This document shows positions 46,458-58,026 of a stretch of DNA of 64,000 nucleotides, in pieces. A model generated the notes under the pieces. It was given only the letters and a program-made list of their open reading frames with translations. It searched no databases and was not told where the DNA came from. The position numbers were made by a program, and so were the translations under genes. The stretch comes from Primula veris (taxonomy: Eukaryota > Streptophyta > Magnoliopsida > Ericales > Primulaceae). Position 1 is the stretch's first letter. Each line of letters opens with the position of its first letter. The stretch is from positions 11,432,814-11,496,813 of the forward strand of contig OY821740.1 in NCBI GenBank assembly GCA_963682055.1. Direction: 5' to 3'.

Positions 46458-47732
46458 CTACAACGGAAGCTTGGTACGCGTGGGAGAGGGGGCAACTATA
46501 GCAAGGTTTCGATCGCTCGACACAATCTTCTGGCAAGGCTCTAATAGATCAGAAAATTCAGTTATTGGAGAACAAAAATCTTCTGCCCGTGGATGTGTAA
46601 CAAGCATATCAGGCTTTCCAATCGTCAGTGTTGATCGCTGCATTTTAACTTCCCCTCTTGTACAAGTATCTGAATTAGATAAATTTTTGACATGAACTAT
46701 GATAATTGTTATATCATCTGTTCGATTCTCATTCTCCAACCATAGTTTGTATGATTCTTCAGCAATAGCTGTTCAAGCTTCTTTAGGATCTTTATATCTC
46801 GTGACCATGTCAACAACGGTTTGGCTCGGGAGAAACTCGAAGACACCATCACTCGCCATCACAAAAAATAGATTATCTGGTGTGAGCTGGACCATCGTAA
46901 CCTCAGGCTCCGCCACCACGCCTTTAGATTCGGCTGTACTGTCACCCACACTCCTCGTAAACGCAGTCCCTGGGAACATCCCATCTGGGACCCACAACCT
47001 TGGTGGATCCCCACCTTTTGTTTCTTCATCACCCCAATTTTGTATATTTGGATCCTTAATACCCTCAACTTGATCCACGTTCAAAACCCTCGCCCCACAT
47101 AGCTTTACTCTCTCACATTCGTCTTTCTGAAAAGGTGTTTGATCAAGAGACAAATCATCTCAAAAAATTCGATTTTCCTCGTTTACAGCTAAGACAGCCC
47201 TCGAGTCACCCACATTAGCTACGTATATACGATCCCCAATTACAAAGACTGTTATAGCCGTTGTACCACTCATCGAATCGTCGATATCACTCTTGTGAAG
47301 TTCTTCGTTTGTTGTCAAAAAAGCAGAATTATAAGCCTTTACAGGATCATCTAACAAATTGGGGCCGTTTTATAAAACATCAACTAATCTGTTTTTCACG
47401 AAATTGGAACACTCATAACCAAACTGTCCATGCCGATCGAAAACACCAAAGAAGTGAACATTTGGGTTACCTTGAATACGTGTTTTGATACAGAAACTGT
47501 CTTGGTTTTCTTTATCGGGTGTATCAGGATATAACCCTTTTTGTGTAAAGACCGAATACTCCAATCCATAACCATGTGATGGAACAAGAACCGAGTCCGA
47601 TAAACCGATCAAACCAAGATTCCCTTTTTCTCCAGTGTTAGGACCCGATTTTTGAAAATCCCCCTTCTCATCATCGGAAAATTTTGGAAACCGAGCACAA
47701 GAGTTGCAACAATTAGCTTGTACACAACCCAT
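46458..47732 (-). pseudogene. PP2C protein phosphatase pseudogene, intronless
   Basis: Translation starting MGCVQANCCNSC (a myristoylation-type N-terminus) follows a plant PP2C resembling Arabidopsis At2g20050. Recognisable blocks in order are [81 protein letters not shown] and [10 protein letters not shown]. At least three in-frame stops interrupt it: near 47370, near 47157 and near 46771. The metal-binding DGHG motif reads DRHG. The phosphatase region runs without introns over about 1.1 kb, whereas the related gene has several, so a retrocopy is likely (inference). After DDITIII it ends within about 70 residues rather than continuing into the cyclic-nucleotide-binding and kinase parts of the larger relative. 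Confidence 0.85.
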
Positions 47733-48316
47733 GTTCTAACCCAATATGAACTACCCTTTTGATCCAAACAAACAGTGAATTGGATTATCATCCTTGGAAT
47801 TACCAATTGTCATCCATATTATCCATTGTTTATATCTAAGTTTTTAAGTTGCAAATATATCCAACATACCTGATGTAGACCACCATTCATTTGTCAGATA
47901 AGAGTGTTTCGTAACTTTGAAAATAAGGACATAATTTTGTGTTCAGGTTGAGTTCTTTTTCCGAAAATTATGGAAAGTTATTCATTTCAAACTCAGTTAT
48001 AGAAGTGGTTATGGTTTTGGCTATTGCACCATCGTCTTCATTATCATTTTCCGGTGCAGATGAGCTTCTTGCGGATTTTTAAATACATTTCATGTCCTGA
48101 CATTTTTGTTATCAAGGGAAATATACTCGCAATGTATGCAAATAATGACTAAGTCAGTCACATTAAGGACATGTTTGGGTAGCTTAACTTAAATTTGTGT
48201 GCAGAGAAATTGCATGAATGACGAGACCAGCCTAACCTGAAGTGGATTCCATTTGGTGGTTGTTCTTTAAGCATGAATACTTGAGCTAAATCCATCTCGC
48301 TTTTTCTTGGTTTAGG
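47688..48316. repeat. Duplicated block flanking the LTR-like segment, copy 1
   Basis: About 629 bp including the first 15 codons of the PP2C pseudogene and its upstream sequence. It recurs at 49368-49996 with few differences. Confidence 0.9.
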
Positions 48317-48319
48317 AAA

Positions 48320-49367
48320 TGTAACATCCCGTATTTTTATAAATGGTTTTATTTATGATTTAATTTATCCAAAAATGTTTTATACAAATTTTACCAAAAA
48401 CTGGTCATTCGACTTATTTTTAGCCAAAAACCGAAACTATTCCGAAAAACTTTATTTTAAAAACTTGTTACTAATTTTATAAACAAAAATGACCCAATAG
48501 ATTTGTTCTAAAGATTTGTTATTTTTGGGTAGTAAAATAATATTTTTGGATCATGAGTTAACTTTTAAAACTTTGGGGATCAAATAGTTCGCTTTCACAA
48601 ACTTTATGAAAAACAGTTTTTACATCTTCAAATCAGCCCACTTTTTCAAAGCAGTAAATCTAAAACAAGAGAGAAAAAGAGAGAAAAGAGAGAAAAGAAA
48701 GTTTAGGGAGAAGAAAAAGAAATCACGTTAGCAGATTCTTATAGGAAGCATCTCCTCTACGTACTAAGGTAACGGGGGTTATCCATTGCGACTAGACGAG
48801 GGTATATGTTAGGATTATGTTTTGTGTTTATTATAAATTGGGGGTTTTTGTGTTCTTAAATTGTTAATTGAGGTTTATTTGTTGTAATTTTAATTCCACT
48901 ATTTGAATTGTAGAAATTGAGACTTGAGACATATTAATTTCGAATTAATGAGATTATGGATGAGTTTGCATGTTTTATGAATTGATTATGTGATTATATA
49001 GTTGTTGATGAAATTGGGTGAATTTATGTTGAATATGTATGAATTGTAGTTTACGCATACAACCTATTTGTTAAAATGCCTGAATGAGATTTTATGATTG
49101 TTGGAGTTGTTTGTCTAGTTGTGAATTTAGCACCTATGCTTATGGGTTACGTTGAATTACGTTAAACTGACATATGAGAATGTGATAATTGAATGGTTTT
49201 ATATTATTGACCGAGGCCTTGTGATTTAAATTAGTGGCAATGGTCTATGTCTCTCCCTAATTGCGGGGACATAAGACGGCCGAGTGGATATGGAATGACT
49301 CGTCTTACGGACTGGGACGAGTGGCGTGAGAGGTCCTAGTGTACACTATATTTATTTTTTTGGAAAC
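48320..49367 (+). mobile_element. LTR-like segment between the duplicated blocks
   Basis: About 1.05 kb starting TGTAACATCCCGTATTTTTA, a typical start of Gypsy-type plant LTRs, and containing AGCCAAAAACCGAAACTATT, a GAGAAAAGAGAGAAAAG tract and GACTGGGACGAGTGGCGTGAG. No matching CA end or target duplication was found at the right border, where the duplicated block restarts. It is probably a truncated LTR. Confidence 0.55.
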
Positions 49368-49996
49368 CGTGCACAAGAGTTGCAACATTTAGTTTGTACA
49401 CAACCCATGTTCTAACCCAATATGAACTACCCTTTTGATCCAAACAAACAGTGAATTGGATTATCATCCTTGGAATTACCAATTGTCATCCATATTATCC
49501 AATGTTTATATCTAAGTTTTTAAGTTGCAAATATATCCAACATACCTGATGTAGACCACCATTCATTTGTCAGGTAAGAGTTTTTCGTAACATTGAAAAT
49601 AAGGACATAATTTTGTGTTCAGGTTGAGTTCTTTTTCCGAAAATTATGGAAAGTTATGCATTTCAGACTCAGTTATAGAAGTGGTTATGGTTTTGGCTAT
49701 TGCACCATCGTCTTCATTATCATTTTCCGGTGCAGATGAGCTTCTTGCGGATTTTTAAATACATTTCATGTCCTGACATTTGTGTTATCAAGGGAAATAT
49801 ACTCGCAATGTATGCAAATAATGACTAAGTCAGTCACATTAAGGACATGTTTGGGTAGCTTAACTTAAATTTGTGTGCAGAGAAATTGCATGAAAGACGA
49901 GACCAGCCTAACCTGAAGTGGATTCCATTTGGTGGTTGTTTTTTAAGCATGAATACTTGAGCTAAATCCATCTCGCTTTTTCTTGGTTTAGGAAAA
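49368..49996. repeat. Duplicated block flanking the LTR-like segment, copy 2
   Basis: Carries a second copy of the PP2C pseudogene's N-terminal codons (minus strand, MGCVQTKCCNSCARFP) and the same upstream sequence. The protein-coding part is cut at the boundary. Confidence 0.9.
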
Positions 49997-50256
49997 GCTG
50001 GATTTTTTAAACTAAAATATCATAACAAAACAAACCTTCATTGTTCTTCAAATCTCCAAAAACTTGTATTTCTAAAATAGATTTAATACAACAAAATATA
50101 CCAAGTGGATTTTATTCATATGGTTGGATTATAGTGTATTGATTGTACTTAAAGGAATGAACCATACAACCTCCTTCGACTTAATTGAGATGTATCAAAT
50201 ACGATCGATATATGGTAATTGAACTTCTTAGCAGATGACACGTGTCGAAATTTGGT

Positions 50257-51625
50257 TCATTTTGTCAATGATGCAGCAATATAAGTTTCGCGTATGGCTT
50301 GGAACTTTAGGACCATCTTATCACGAGGGGGCCAATTCTCTTTAATCACTTGAAAATTCGAAAAGTTGTTCATCCACCCATGTAGAAGAGGAAATTTCTC
50401 TTGATTTATAAAGTTTAGACCAGTAATTTCTTCTAATATACTCATTAGATTGGCCATCCATCCAAACGCGATATCCACTAGTCCTATTGTGTCTCCACCA
50501 AAGAATTTCTTTCCTGGTAGCTCTTTCTCTAGAAAGCTGAGACTCTCAATGATTGCAGGAATCGTCTCCTCTTGGTCTCTCCCCTGGCTTACGAAAGCAC
50601 GCCCCACTGATTGCACAAGCTACATCAAGGGAAGAAAATTAAGCCTTGTTCGGCTACAGCTTATAATCCGCTAGTATGCTCAAAATACGAACATCATGTT
50701 GTTAACCAGTTTAAGGCCTGAGCTTTTCTGATTTATTGAGGTATAAGCTGGATAAAGTTAGTCTTTTTCTGAATAAAAATTGTAAAACACCCCAGCTTAT
50801 GCAGCATAACAATCCCTCGATATTAAGGCTTCTATTGGAATTTGTGCCTCAAGTCGGTACATTAGTTCATGGGATCGAAAAGACACAGTGACATACATGG
50901 TATTACTTGAATTCAGTACATTAGTTCAGGAGTTTTAGGAATTGTTTGGGATGCAACAACAAGTAAGGTGGATTACTTTAAGGCTGAGAAAAGGTTGAAA
51001 TCATTCAGCTTCAAACTTAAAGCAAAATTCATCCCAGGGAAAAAACCCTCAATCTTATTTAAGTGACCAACCAAATGCAGTAAACTTTTAAAGCCGAGCG
51101 AAATTTGAGCTTAAAAGCTGTAACCAGATAAATCCTTACAGTTGAAACTTAAGATGCCTTTAATTTTTTTTTAACTTTAGTACAGTCATCATTCAATTCC
51201 TCTTATCAATCTTAAACTTCGTTAATTTGTTATTATTATTAGTCTAATTATCATGCTAGCAAGTACTCATCATTTTCAATCTTCAGATAATGTTGTGATA
51301 GTGCTAAACTTACCTTATCGTCCCCAAATTTTGCCAGAAACCGAGCATTTGTTCTCTCGTAAGGATCTTCAGGTAGTAATGGATTGTGCTTCCATGTCTC
51401 GTCGATATACTCAAGTATCACGAGCGATTCAGAAATCGGCTTTCCTTTGTGAACAAGGACAGGGACTTGTTTCTTAACAGGATTGAGCTGAAGGAGAAGA
51501 GGGCTTTTCTTTGAAAGGTCCTCGAATACCGTTTCGTATTCGATTCCCTTTAGTTTCAATGCCCAAACGACTCGCAGAGCATATGGACTTGACCATGTCC
51601 TAAATAGCTTCACCTCTTCTCCCAT
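50257..51625 (-). CDS. Tau-class glutathione S-transferase, two exons
   Basis: Cytosolic detoxification enzyme that conjugates glutathione to electrophiles. Exons on the minus strand are 51314-51625 (104 codons) and 50257-50619, joined in phase 0 to 224 residues, the normal length for a plant GSTU. The single intron lies after the GDDK segment, where tau genes usually have it. The thioredoxin-fold domain covers about 1-80: [21 protein letters not shown] with the catalytic Ser in the WSSPY segment, the cis-Pro motif KKQVPVLVH, and the glutathione-binding [12 protein letters not shown]. The helical C-terminal domain follows ([17 protein letters not shown] and the typical W-rich end). It is intact and has no close paralogue in the window. 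Confidence 0.92.
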
Positions 51626-52124
51626 GGTTTGGATATGAACTGCTTAGATGGTTGAGGAATCTGTACCCACAAGATATAATGTTTTCATTCTCATTTTGCA
51701 AGTTGCAATTTCCTATGTCATTTTCAAAATGAAATTATTGGTTTGAAAAATAAGTGGGAGACTTTGTCACTAAGCTAATGTGTATTCCTTGTTTAGTCAA
51801 AATGGTTAGATCATTATTCTTATTTGTCATTATTGCCACCCAAAAGAAACATTCCACATCGATTATATCAAATCAAACCATTGCTACATTTATTTTCAAA
51901 TTGATATTTAATAGAGTGCATAAACTAATTAAAGGAAATGATAACTAGCTGTTAGAAAGTGAGAACAAACAAATAATATATTAATAAAAACTTTTGTGAA
52001 AAATATTGCACTTAATATGTTTTATTATGTAAGACTGTGGGAACCACTGAATGTGTGGTTATAAGATGGGTCGGAGGACTCTCCAAATAATTTCTCCTTA
52101 TATATATATATGAGTTGTTAAACT
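51626..52124. other. Intergenic upstream of GSTU
   Basis: AT-rich with no gene. It should contain the GSTU promoter, but no element could be assigned with confidence. Confidence 0.4.
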
Positions 52125-52420
52125 GTTTTTTTGTTTTAATTAAAAGAGGACAGTACCTCCATTTTTATTAATCACAAGGGGATTCCAGATTACAGCAAAG
52201 GAATAACAGATAAAATTGCACAAAAACTTACATCAAACAAAATAAGCCAAAAGAAAAATCATTTTCGCCTGAATCTGCCAATGTCGTTCCTTTCCAAGAT
52301 ATATTCTCCATATACTTTTTTTGGTAATTGCAGAGGAGTCATAGCTTTCTGTAATCCCATCTAGCCCACATTTTGCAAGCTTATCAGATACCATGTTCTG
52401 ATTGATGGTCGATGGTTATG
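52125..52420 (-). mobile_element. LINE 3' fragment with RNase H-like tail
   Basis: Minus-strand translation gives SDKLAKCGLDGITESYDSS and then KKSIWRIYLG, the end of the RNase H-like domain of plant LINEs, followed by the characteristic end GGTACTGTCCTCTTTTAATT. It is 5' truncated, as expected of target-primed insertions. Confidence 0.72.
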
Positions 52421-53075
52421 GGTTTTTTTGTTTAAAATTGGAGAAGTTTTTGATATACGAAAATAGAAAATAAAAGAAGAAAACGAAAACAGAAAATAAA
52501 AGAGAAATTTTTTTTTGGCAAAGTTGTCACATGGCATGCCACGTAGACGTGAATTCCCAATCCCACGTCTATAAGAGTAAATACAGTAATGAAAAAAGAA
52601 TCCCCCGAAAGAGAGAGCGAGGAGGAGTGAGAGATCGAAAAAAAAGAGAAACGAGAAAAGATCGGAGAGAAAGAAGAGCGAGAAGAGATAGATTGGATAG
52701 AGAGTGAGACGAAAGAGGAGAGATAGATTGGAGGGAGAGTGAGAGGAGGAAAGAGATGAAATAGATCAAAGTGATAATGACATTTTTTTATTTTTTATTT
52801 TTTATTAATTATTAATGTAATTTATGTTTTTGATAATTTAATTTTTAAAAATATGTTTTTGTTAATATAATATGGATAAGTTATGTATATGTTAATTTTC
52901 CCAATTAAATAGCATAAATAAATATGTTAATTCATCATATCTATACCTGACTAGTCAACAAACACAACCAAATATAAAAGCAAACACAAAACATCAACAA
53001 TTGTCTTAATGTACAAAGTTACGTATTAGCAATATTCTGGGTTGTTATGTATTATGAATGATTAGATGTTAGTGT
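52421..53075. other. Intergenic, purine-rich then AT-rich
   Basis: About 52595-52760 is almost pure A/G on the plus strand (GAGAGAGCGAGGAGGAGTGAG type). The open frame on the opposite strand (Ser/Leu-rich) is a low-complexity artefact. No gene was seen. Confidence 0.5.
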
Positions 53076-54327
53076 AAGTTTTGGTGAACTTTTGTTACCA
53101 TAGAATGGAAGAAACTGAGATTAATTTGACAATAAGAGCCAAAGCATGAACTGGTACAGTTCTAATCTATTCATTGGATTCGAATCTAATTTGGCCTGAT
53201 GCCCGGATCGGACATTTCTTCTGGTTAGGACTAATCGATTTTTACCTGAATTGGATAAGACTGGTGTTAAAATTCCACCGGATTGAATAAAAATTTCCAC
53301 TGCAACCGGTCTGAACAGTATACACCCGATATATTACCATCTTATAAGTGCATGTATGAACCGCTGTCATGTTGTGTCAACCGAGAAGAGGTTATGGTCA
53401 GTTGTTTTAATAACTATTTTGCATTTGTACACTCTAATTGAAGAGATTTTTTATTTATTTTTTACATTAGTACATTGATGAAATTTACGCTAGTTGAATT
53501 TATAGTACCCTGAAGGATTCACGGTATACGTTTAAGAAAGGAAAATAGTTTTGCTATATTTGATCGGTTACCCGTTCAATACAGAAACAGAAGAGTTGTT
53601 ACTCGTATACTTGTTTTTCTGTGAGTACACTTCAGATAAGCGCATATTTAAGGTCTTAAAAGTTAAAACTAAAAGAAACTTAAAATGACTGGAGGCTTGA
53701 AAATTGTTCAGGAAGAACCAGAAGCAGTATATACGCTGGGATTTTATGCTAATTACCTGATTTAGTATGGTTTCTAGGTTGATCTCGCCAAGTGACTGCG
53801 ATTAGATATTGATAAGCATGGAAATATGTAATTTGAGTATATTTGATGTATCAAGAAAAAAATCCGCAACTTCCATTAGTACACGAAACAAGTTTATGAA
53901 TGAAAATATGCCATTTGTAATCCGAACTACGTAAAATATAAGACTGTTTTGTCTTTTCATAGTCCTATAAAAGATTATAGGGATATCTCTCAATGCTGCT
54001 AGCATCAATGAATCTGCTTTTAAGGAAGATATCTCTCAAACAAAGAAATCAATTAATTGTTTCCTTACTCCATTATATCTAGTTTTACTATTTAAAAAAA
54101 TTCCACTTCCTTTTATATTTAATTTCTGGCAGATTATGATGAATGAAATTACTACTCAAGCATTAATGAATTTTATTACTCCTCGTTAACAATTGCCTAT
54201 GTAATACTAGTAATATTCATAGAATCAAATTAAATGCTTTTTGCCTTCTCTACATTCAAACACCATCTTCCTGCCTATATATAATCCCCAACTGATTAAA
54301 CACTTATTTTCATCACCCAAACAAGCC
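53076..54327 (+). repeat. Duplicated upstream region of the aspartic protease gene, copy A
   Basis: Direct duplicate of 56740-58026, with a third partial copy at 44360-44960. It contains the presumed promoter of the intact protease gene; ACTATTTAAAAAAATTCC near 54088 is a possible TATA-like context but is not defined. Confidence 0.82.
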
Positions 54328-55635
54328 ATGTCAACCATATTTTCCGTAGCCCTCCTTTTCCTTACCGTTTTCTCTGTTATGCCTCCCAATAAAGCTGATG
54401 ATTATGGATTTACCATCGACTTAATCCATAGAGACTCACCCGCATCTCCATTGCACAACCCTTCCCTAACTTCTTTCGAACACCTAAGAAATGGCTTTAA
54501 ACGTTCTCATGATCGCGCAAATCATTTTAAATCGATTGCTAAAAAATCACATTCAGTTTATAGCAAGGTAATCCCCTCAAGTGGGGCCTATATGATGAAA
54601 CTAACTCTCGGTACTCCAAAATTCAATACCTTTGCTATCGCTGACACAGGTAGCGATCTTATTTGGACTCAGTGTGAACCTTGTCCTAACTGTTACAAGC
54701 AAAAAGCACCTTTTTTCAATCCAAAAAAATCCTCGACATACAAAGAATTTCATTGTAATTCACACACATGCCATAGTCTAACAAGTCAAAATTGCAGTGT
54801 AACCGGTACATGTCAATACTCCATTTCGTATGGTGATGGATCCTATAGTAAGGGAACTCTTGCATCTGAAAAATTCACTTTCAATTCCATAAAACATGAT
54901 CCTATTTATTTTCCCAAAATCATCTTTGGTTGTGGTTCACAAAGCGGTGGTACATTCAGTGATGATGGATCTGGTATAGTCGGCCTTGGGGGTGGGTCTG
55001 AGTCTCTTATTTCCCAGTTAAATTCTACTATAAACGGAAAATTCTCCTATTGCTTGGTACCTTTGTTTTCTGACAAGAAAAAATCTAGCAAAATCCATTT
55101 CGGAAATCGTGGAATTGTTTCAGGTCCCAAGGTCGTGTCCACTCCCATAATTACTAAAACATCGAAAACATTTTATCGACTTACGTTAGAAGCTCTCTCA
55201 GTTGGAAAAGATAGGGTAAAGGTTGTCAGCTCCCCATCTGATAATGGAAATATTATTATAGACTCGGGGACAACGTTAACTTATCTTCCGCCTAATGCCT
55301 ATACCCAATTTGAGTCGTTAGTAAAGAAAGCTATGGGAAATAAAACAGTCGAGGATCCTATAGAGGCTTTAAGTCTGTGTTATAGAGTTAGTGATAAGCC
55401 TACGTTCCCCACTATTACGGCACATTTTACTGGTGCCGACATTAAATTAAAGCGAATAAATACTTTCGTACAAACGGGTGATGATGTAACTTGCCTTGCT
55501 TTTACACATTCAGGAATAACAGATTTCGGTATTTTCGGAAATATCGCTCAGATAAATTACAAGGTCGGTTATGATCTCATTAAGAAAACTGTGTCGTTCC
55601 AGCCTACTGTATGTGGATCATTGCAACATTCATAA
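54328..55635 (+). CDS. CDR1-like aspartic protease, single exon, 435 aa
   Basis: Secreted nepenthesin-type (A1B) aspartic protease, the group that includes Arabidopsis CDR1, an apoplastic defence protease. I chose the start MSTIFSVALLFLTVF, which gives a signal peptide; upstream in-frame codons lack an ATG. The prosegment contains FTIDLIHRDSPASP. The first catalytic site is ADTGSD (Asp106) followed by LIWTQCEPCPNCYKQ, a Cys-rich nepenthesin insertion. The flap region is ISYGDGSYSKG. The second catalytic site is IIDSGTTLTYLP (Asp312). The C-terminus has FGIFGNIAQINYKVGYD and a final Cys. All key residues are present and there is no intron, as in CDR1. A tandem paralogue lies 2.4 kb downstream as a pseudogene. 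Confidence 0.93.
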   Translation: MSTIFSVALLFLTVFSVMPPNKADDYGFTIDLIHRDSPASPLHNPSLTSFEHLRNGFKRSHDRANHFKSIAKKSHSVYSKVIPSSGAYMMKLTLGTPKFNTFAIADTGSDLIWTQCEPCPNCYKQKAPFFNPKKSSTYKEFHCNSHTCHSLTSQNCSVTGTCQYSISYGDGSYSKGTLASEKFTFNSIKHDPIYFPKIIFGCGSQSGGTFSDDGSGIVGLGGGSESLISQLNSTINGKFSYCLVPLFSDKKKSSKIHFGNRGIVSGPKVVSTPIITKTSKTFYRLTLEALSVGKDRVKVVSSPSDNGNIIIDSGTTLTYLPPNAYTQFESLVKKAMGNKTVEDPIEALSLCYRVSDKPTFPTITAHFTGADIKLKRINTFVQTGDDVTCLAFTHSGITDFGIFGNIAQINYKVGYDLIKKTVSFQPTVCGSLQHS

Positions 55636-55779
55636 GTTTCTTTTTAATTTTTTCCTTTTAAATAAACCTTTGCTGATTATTATCAAGTAATGATTATTGT
55701 TTCATGCATAAAGGCTATAGATTTTGCCATTATCGGACAATATAAATCTTTTGGAGCTGATGCGTTTAATTTATTTAAT

Positions 55780-56575
55780 GTTAATTTTTTTTTATATATT
55801 AAAGAGGGACAGCACCCCCAAGCATTTTATTGCAGCAAAATTTGGGACCATACCCAGAATACAACAAAGCATCAACCATTAAAAGCAAAAGATAAGCCGG
55901 CTTATAAGTACGCTACTTACTATAACATACTACATAGTACATACAAGCCAAACACTCGGTCCTGTACGTACTTAGGCCCTGATACAAAGGATAAGCCAGC
56001 TTATAAGATTGCTGCTTACAATATTTACTAGCCGATAGTCCTATAACTACCAAGGTTTAATAGAAACAAACTTCCACAATTTGTTATAGCTTCTATCTCA
56101 AAATTTTAGCAACTAGCTCAAGGGGGGAAACATTAAAAACATACAAAGAAGCCAATCATCAAGTACTTGAAACTTAAAAGTTAGTACTTGCTTCACCAGG
56201 TTCATTTATCCTTCAACTCGAGCCCTCAACGCCTTCTAAAAATTTACTAGTCCACAATGATCCATGCAGTAAATCAGTAACTTCCATAGATCTTTTTAGG
56301 TAATTCTCTTTCATTGGACATAATATCAGAAATACCAATTAATCCCAATTTGGCTAATAAATCTGCAGCAACATTCTGTTCTCTCCAAATGTGAGTTATT
56401 GAATTACTCACTTGCCCTAATAATTCATTGATATCCTCCCAGGCTTTATTGACATTCTTGTCCACCAAACTTTTACAATCCGTTACTACCAGTACATTTT
56501 CCAAGCTCATAGAATAACACATTTTTAACCCATATAGTAGAGCTTCAGCTTCAGCTTCTACCTGTTGGAATTTTT
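55780..56575 (-). mobile_element. LINE fragment with RNase H-like domain
   Basis: At 56274-56570 the minus strand reads EAEAEALLYGLK, LVVTDCKSLVDK and HIWREQNVAADLLAKLG, an RNase H-like (RVT_3) domain typical of plant LINEs. The 3' end (GCTGTCCCTCTTTAATATA on the minus strand) lies at the left near 55780. It separates the two aspartic protease copies and is homologous to the fragment at 45000-45620. Confidence 0.78.
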
Positions 56576-56739
56576 AATACCATTCTTTTAGTATTAAATT
56601 TCAATTAAAAAAGTTATTTAAACTTGATCTATGATATTTTTATACTGCATAATTGCATAGCAGTATAGCACCATGCAATGCTTCATTTTTGTTCTACTTC
56701 TATGGCACATGGTTTCATAAAACCGCACGATTTTCCCGT

Positions 56740-58026
56740 TTTGGTGAACTTTTGTTACCATAGAATGGAAGAAACTGAGATTAATTTGACAATAAGAGCC
56801 AAGGAATGAACTGGTACAGTTCCAATCTATTCATTGGATTCGAATCTAATTTGGCCAGATGCCCGGATCGGTCATCGCTTTTGGTTAGGATTAATCGAAT
56901 TTTACCTGAATTTGATAAGACTGGTGTTAAAATTCCACTGGGTTGAATAAAAATCTCCACTGCAATCGGTCTGAACAGTATACACCCGATATATTACCAT
57001 CTTAGGTGCATATATGAACCGCGGTCATGTTCTGTCAACCGAAAAGAGGTTATGGTTAGTTGTTTTAATATTTTAACTATTTTGCATTAATTTGTACACT
57101 CTAATTGAAGAGATTTTTTATTTATTTTTTACATTAGTACACTGATGAAATTTACCAATGGCTAGTTGAGTTTATAGTACCCTGAAAGGATTCACGGCAT
57201 ACATTTAAGAAAGGAAAATAGTTTTGCTATATTTGATCGGTTACCTGTTCAATACAGAAACAGAAGAGTTGTTACTCATATACTTGTTTTTCTGTGAGTA
57301 CATTTCAGATAAACATTTATTATGGTCTTAAAACTAAAAGAAACTTAAAATGACTAGGTTTGGAAATTGTCCAGGAAGAACCAGAAGCAGTAGGTAGGCT
57401 GGGATTTTATGCTAATTACCTGCTTTAGTATGGTTTCTGGGTTGATCTTACCAAGTGACTGTGATTAGATATCGAAGCATGGCAATATGTAATTTGAGTA
57501 TGTTTGATATATCAAGAAAAAACCCCGCAAATTGCATTAGTACATGGAACAAGTTTATGAATGATAATATGCCATTTGTAATCCGAGCTACGTAATATTT
57601 CTAAAAAATACGACTGTTTTGTCTTTTCATAGTCCTATAAAAGATTATTGTCTTTTCATAGTCCTATAAAAGATTATAGGGATACCTCTCAATGCTGGTA
57701 GTATCAATAAATCTGCATTCAAAGAAGATATCTCACAAACACAGAAATTGATTATTTGATTTTGCTTACTCTATTACCTATTTTTACTATTCTAAAAAAA
57801 TCCATTTCCTTTTATATTCACTTTCAAGCAAATTATGACGAGAGACATTACTACTCAAGCATTAATGGATATTTATTACTCTTAGTTAACAATTGCCTAT
57901 GTAATACTAGTAATATTCATAGAATCAAATTAAATGCTTTTTGCCTTTTCACATTCAAACACCATCTTGCTGCCTATATGTAATCCCCAACTGATTAAAC
58001 ACTTATTTTCATCACCCAAACAAGAC
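56740..58026 (+). repeat. Duplicated upstream region of the aspartic protease gene, copy B
   Basis: Direct duplicate of 53076-54327, with small indels, including a local repeat of TCTTTTCATAGTCCTATAAA near 57622 and 57651. Confidence 0.85.

Noticed and set aside
52569..52769. 66-codon Ser/Leu-rich minus-strand frame
   Set aside because: Antisense of a purine-rich low-complexity tract.
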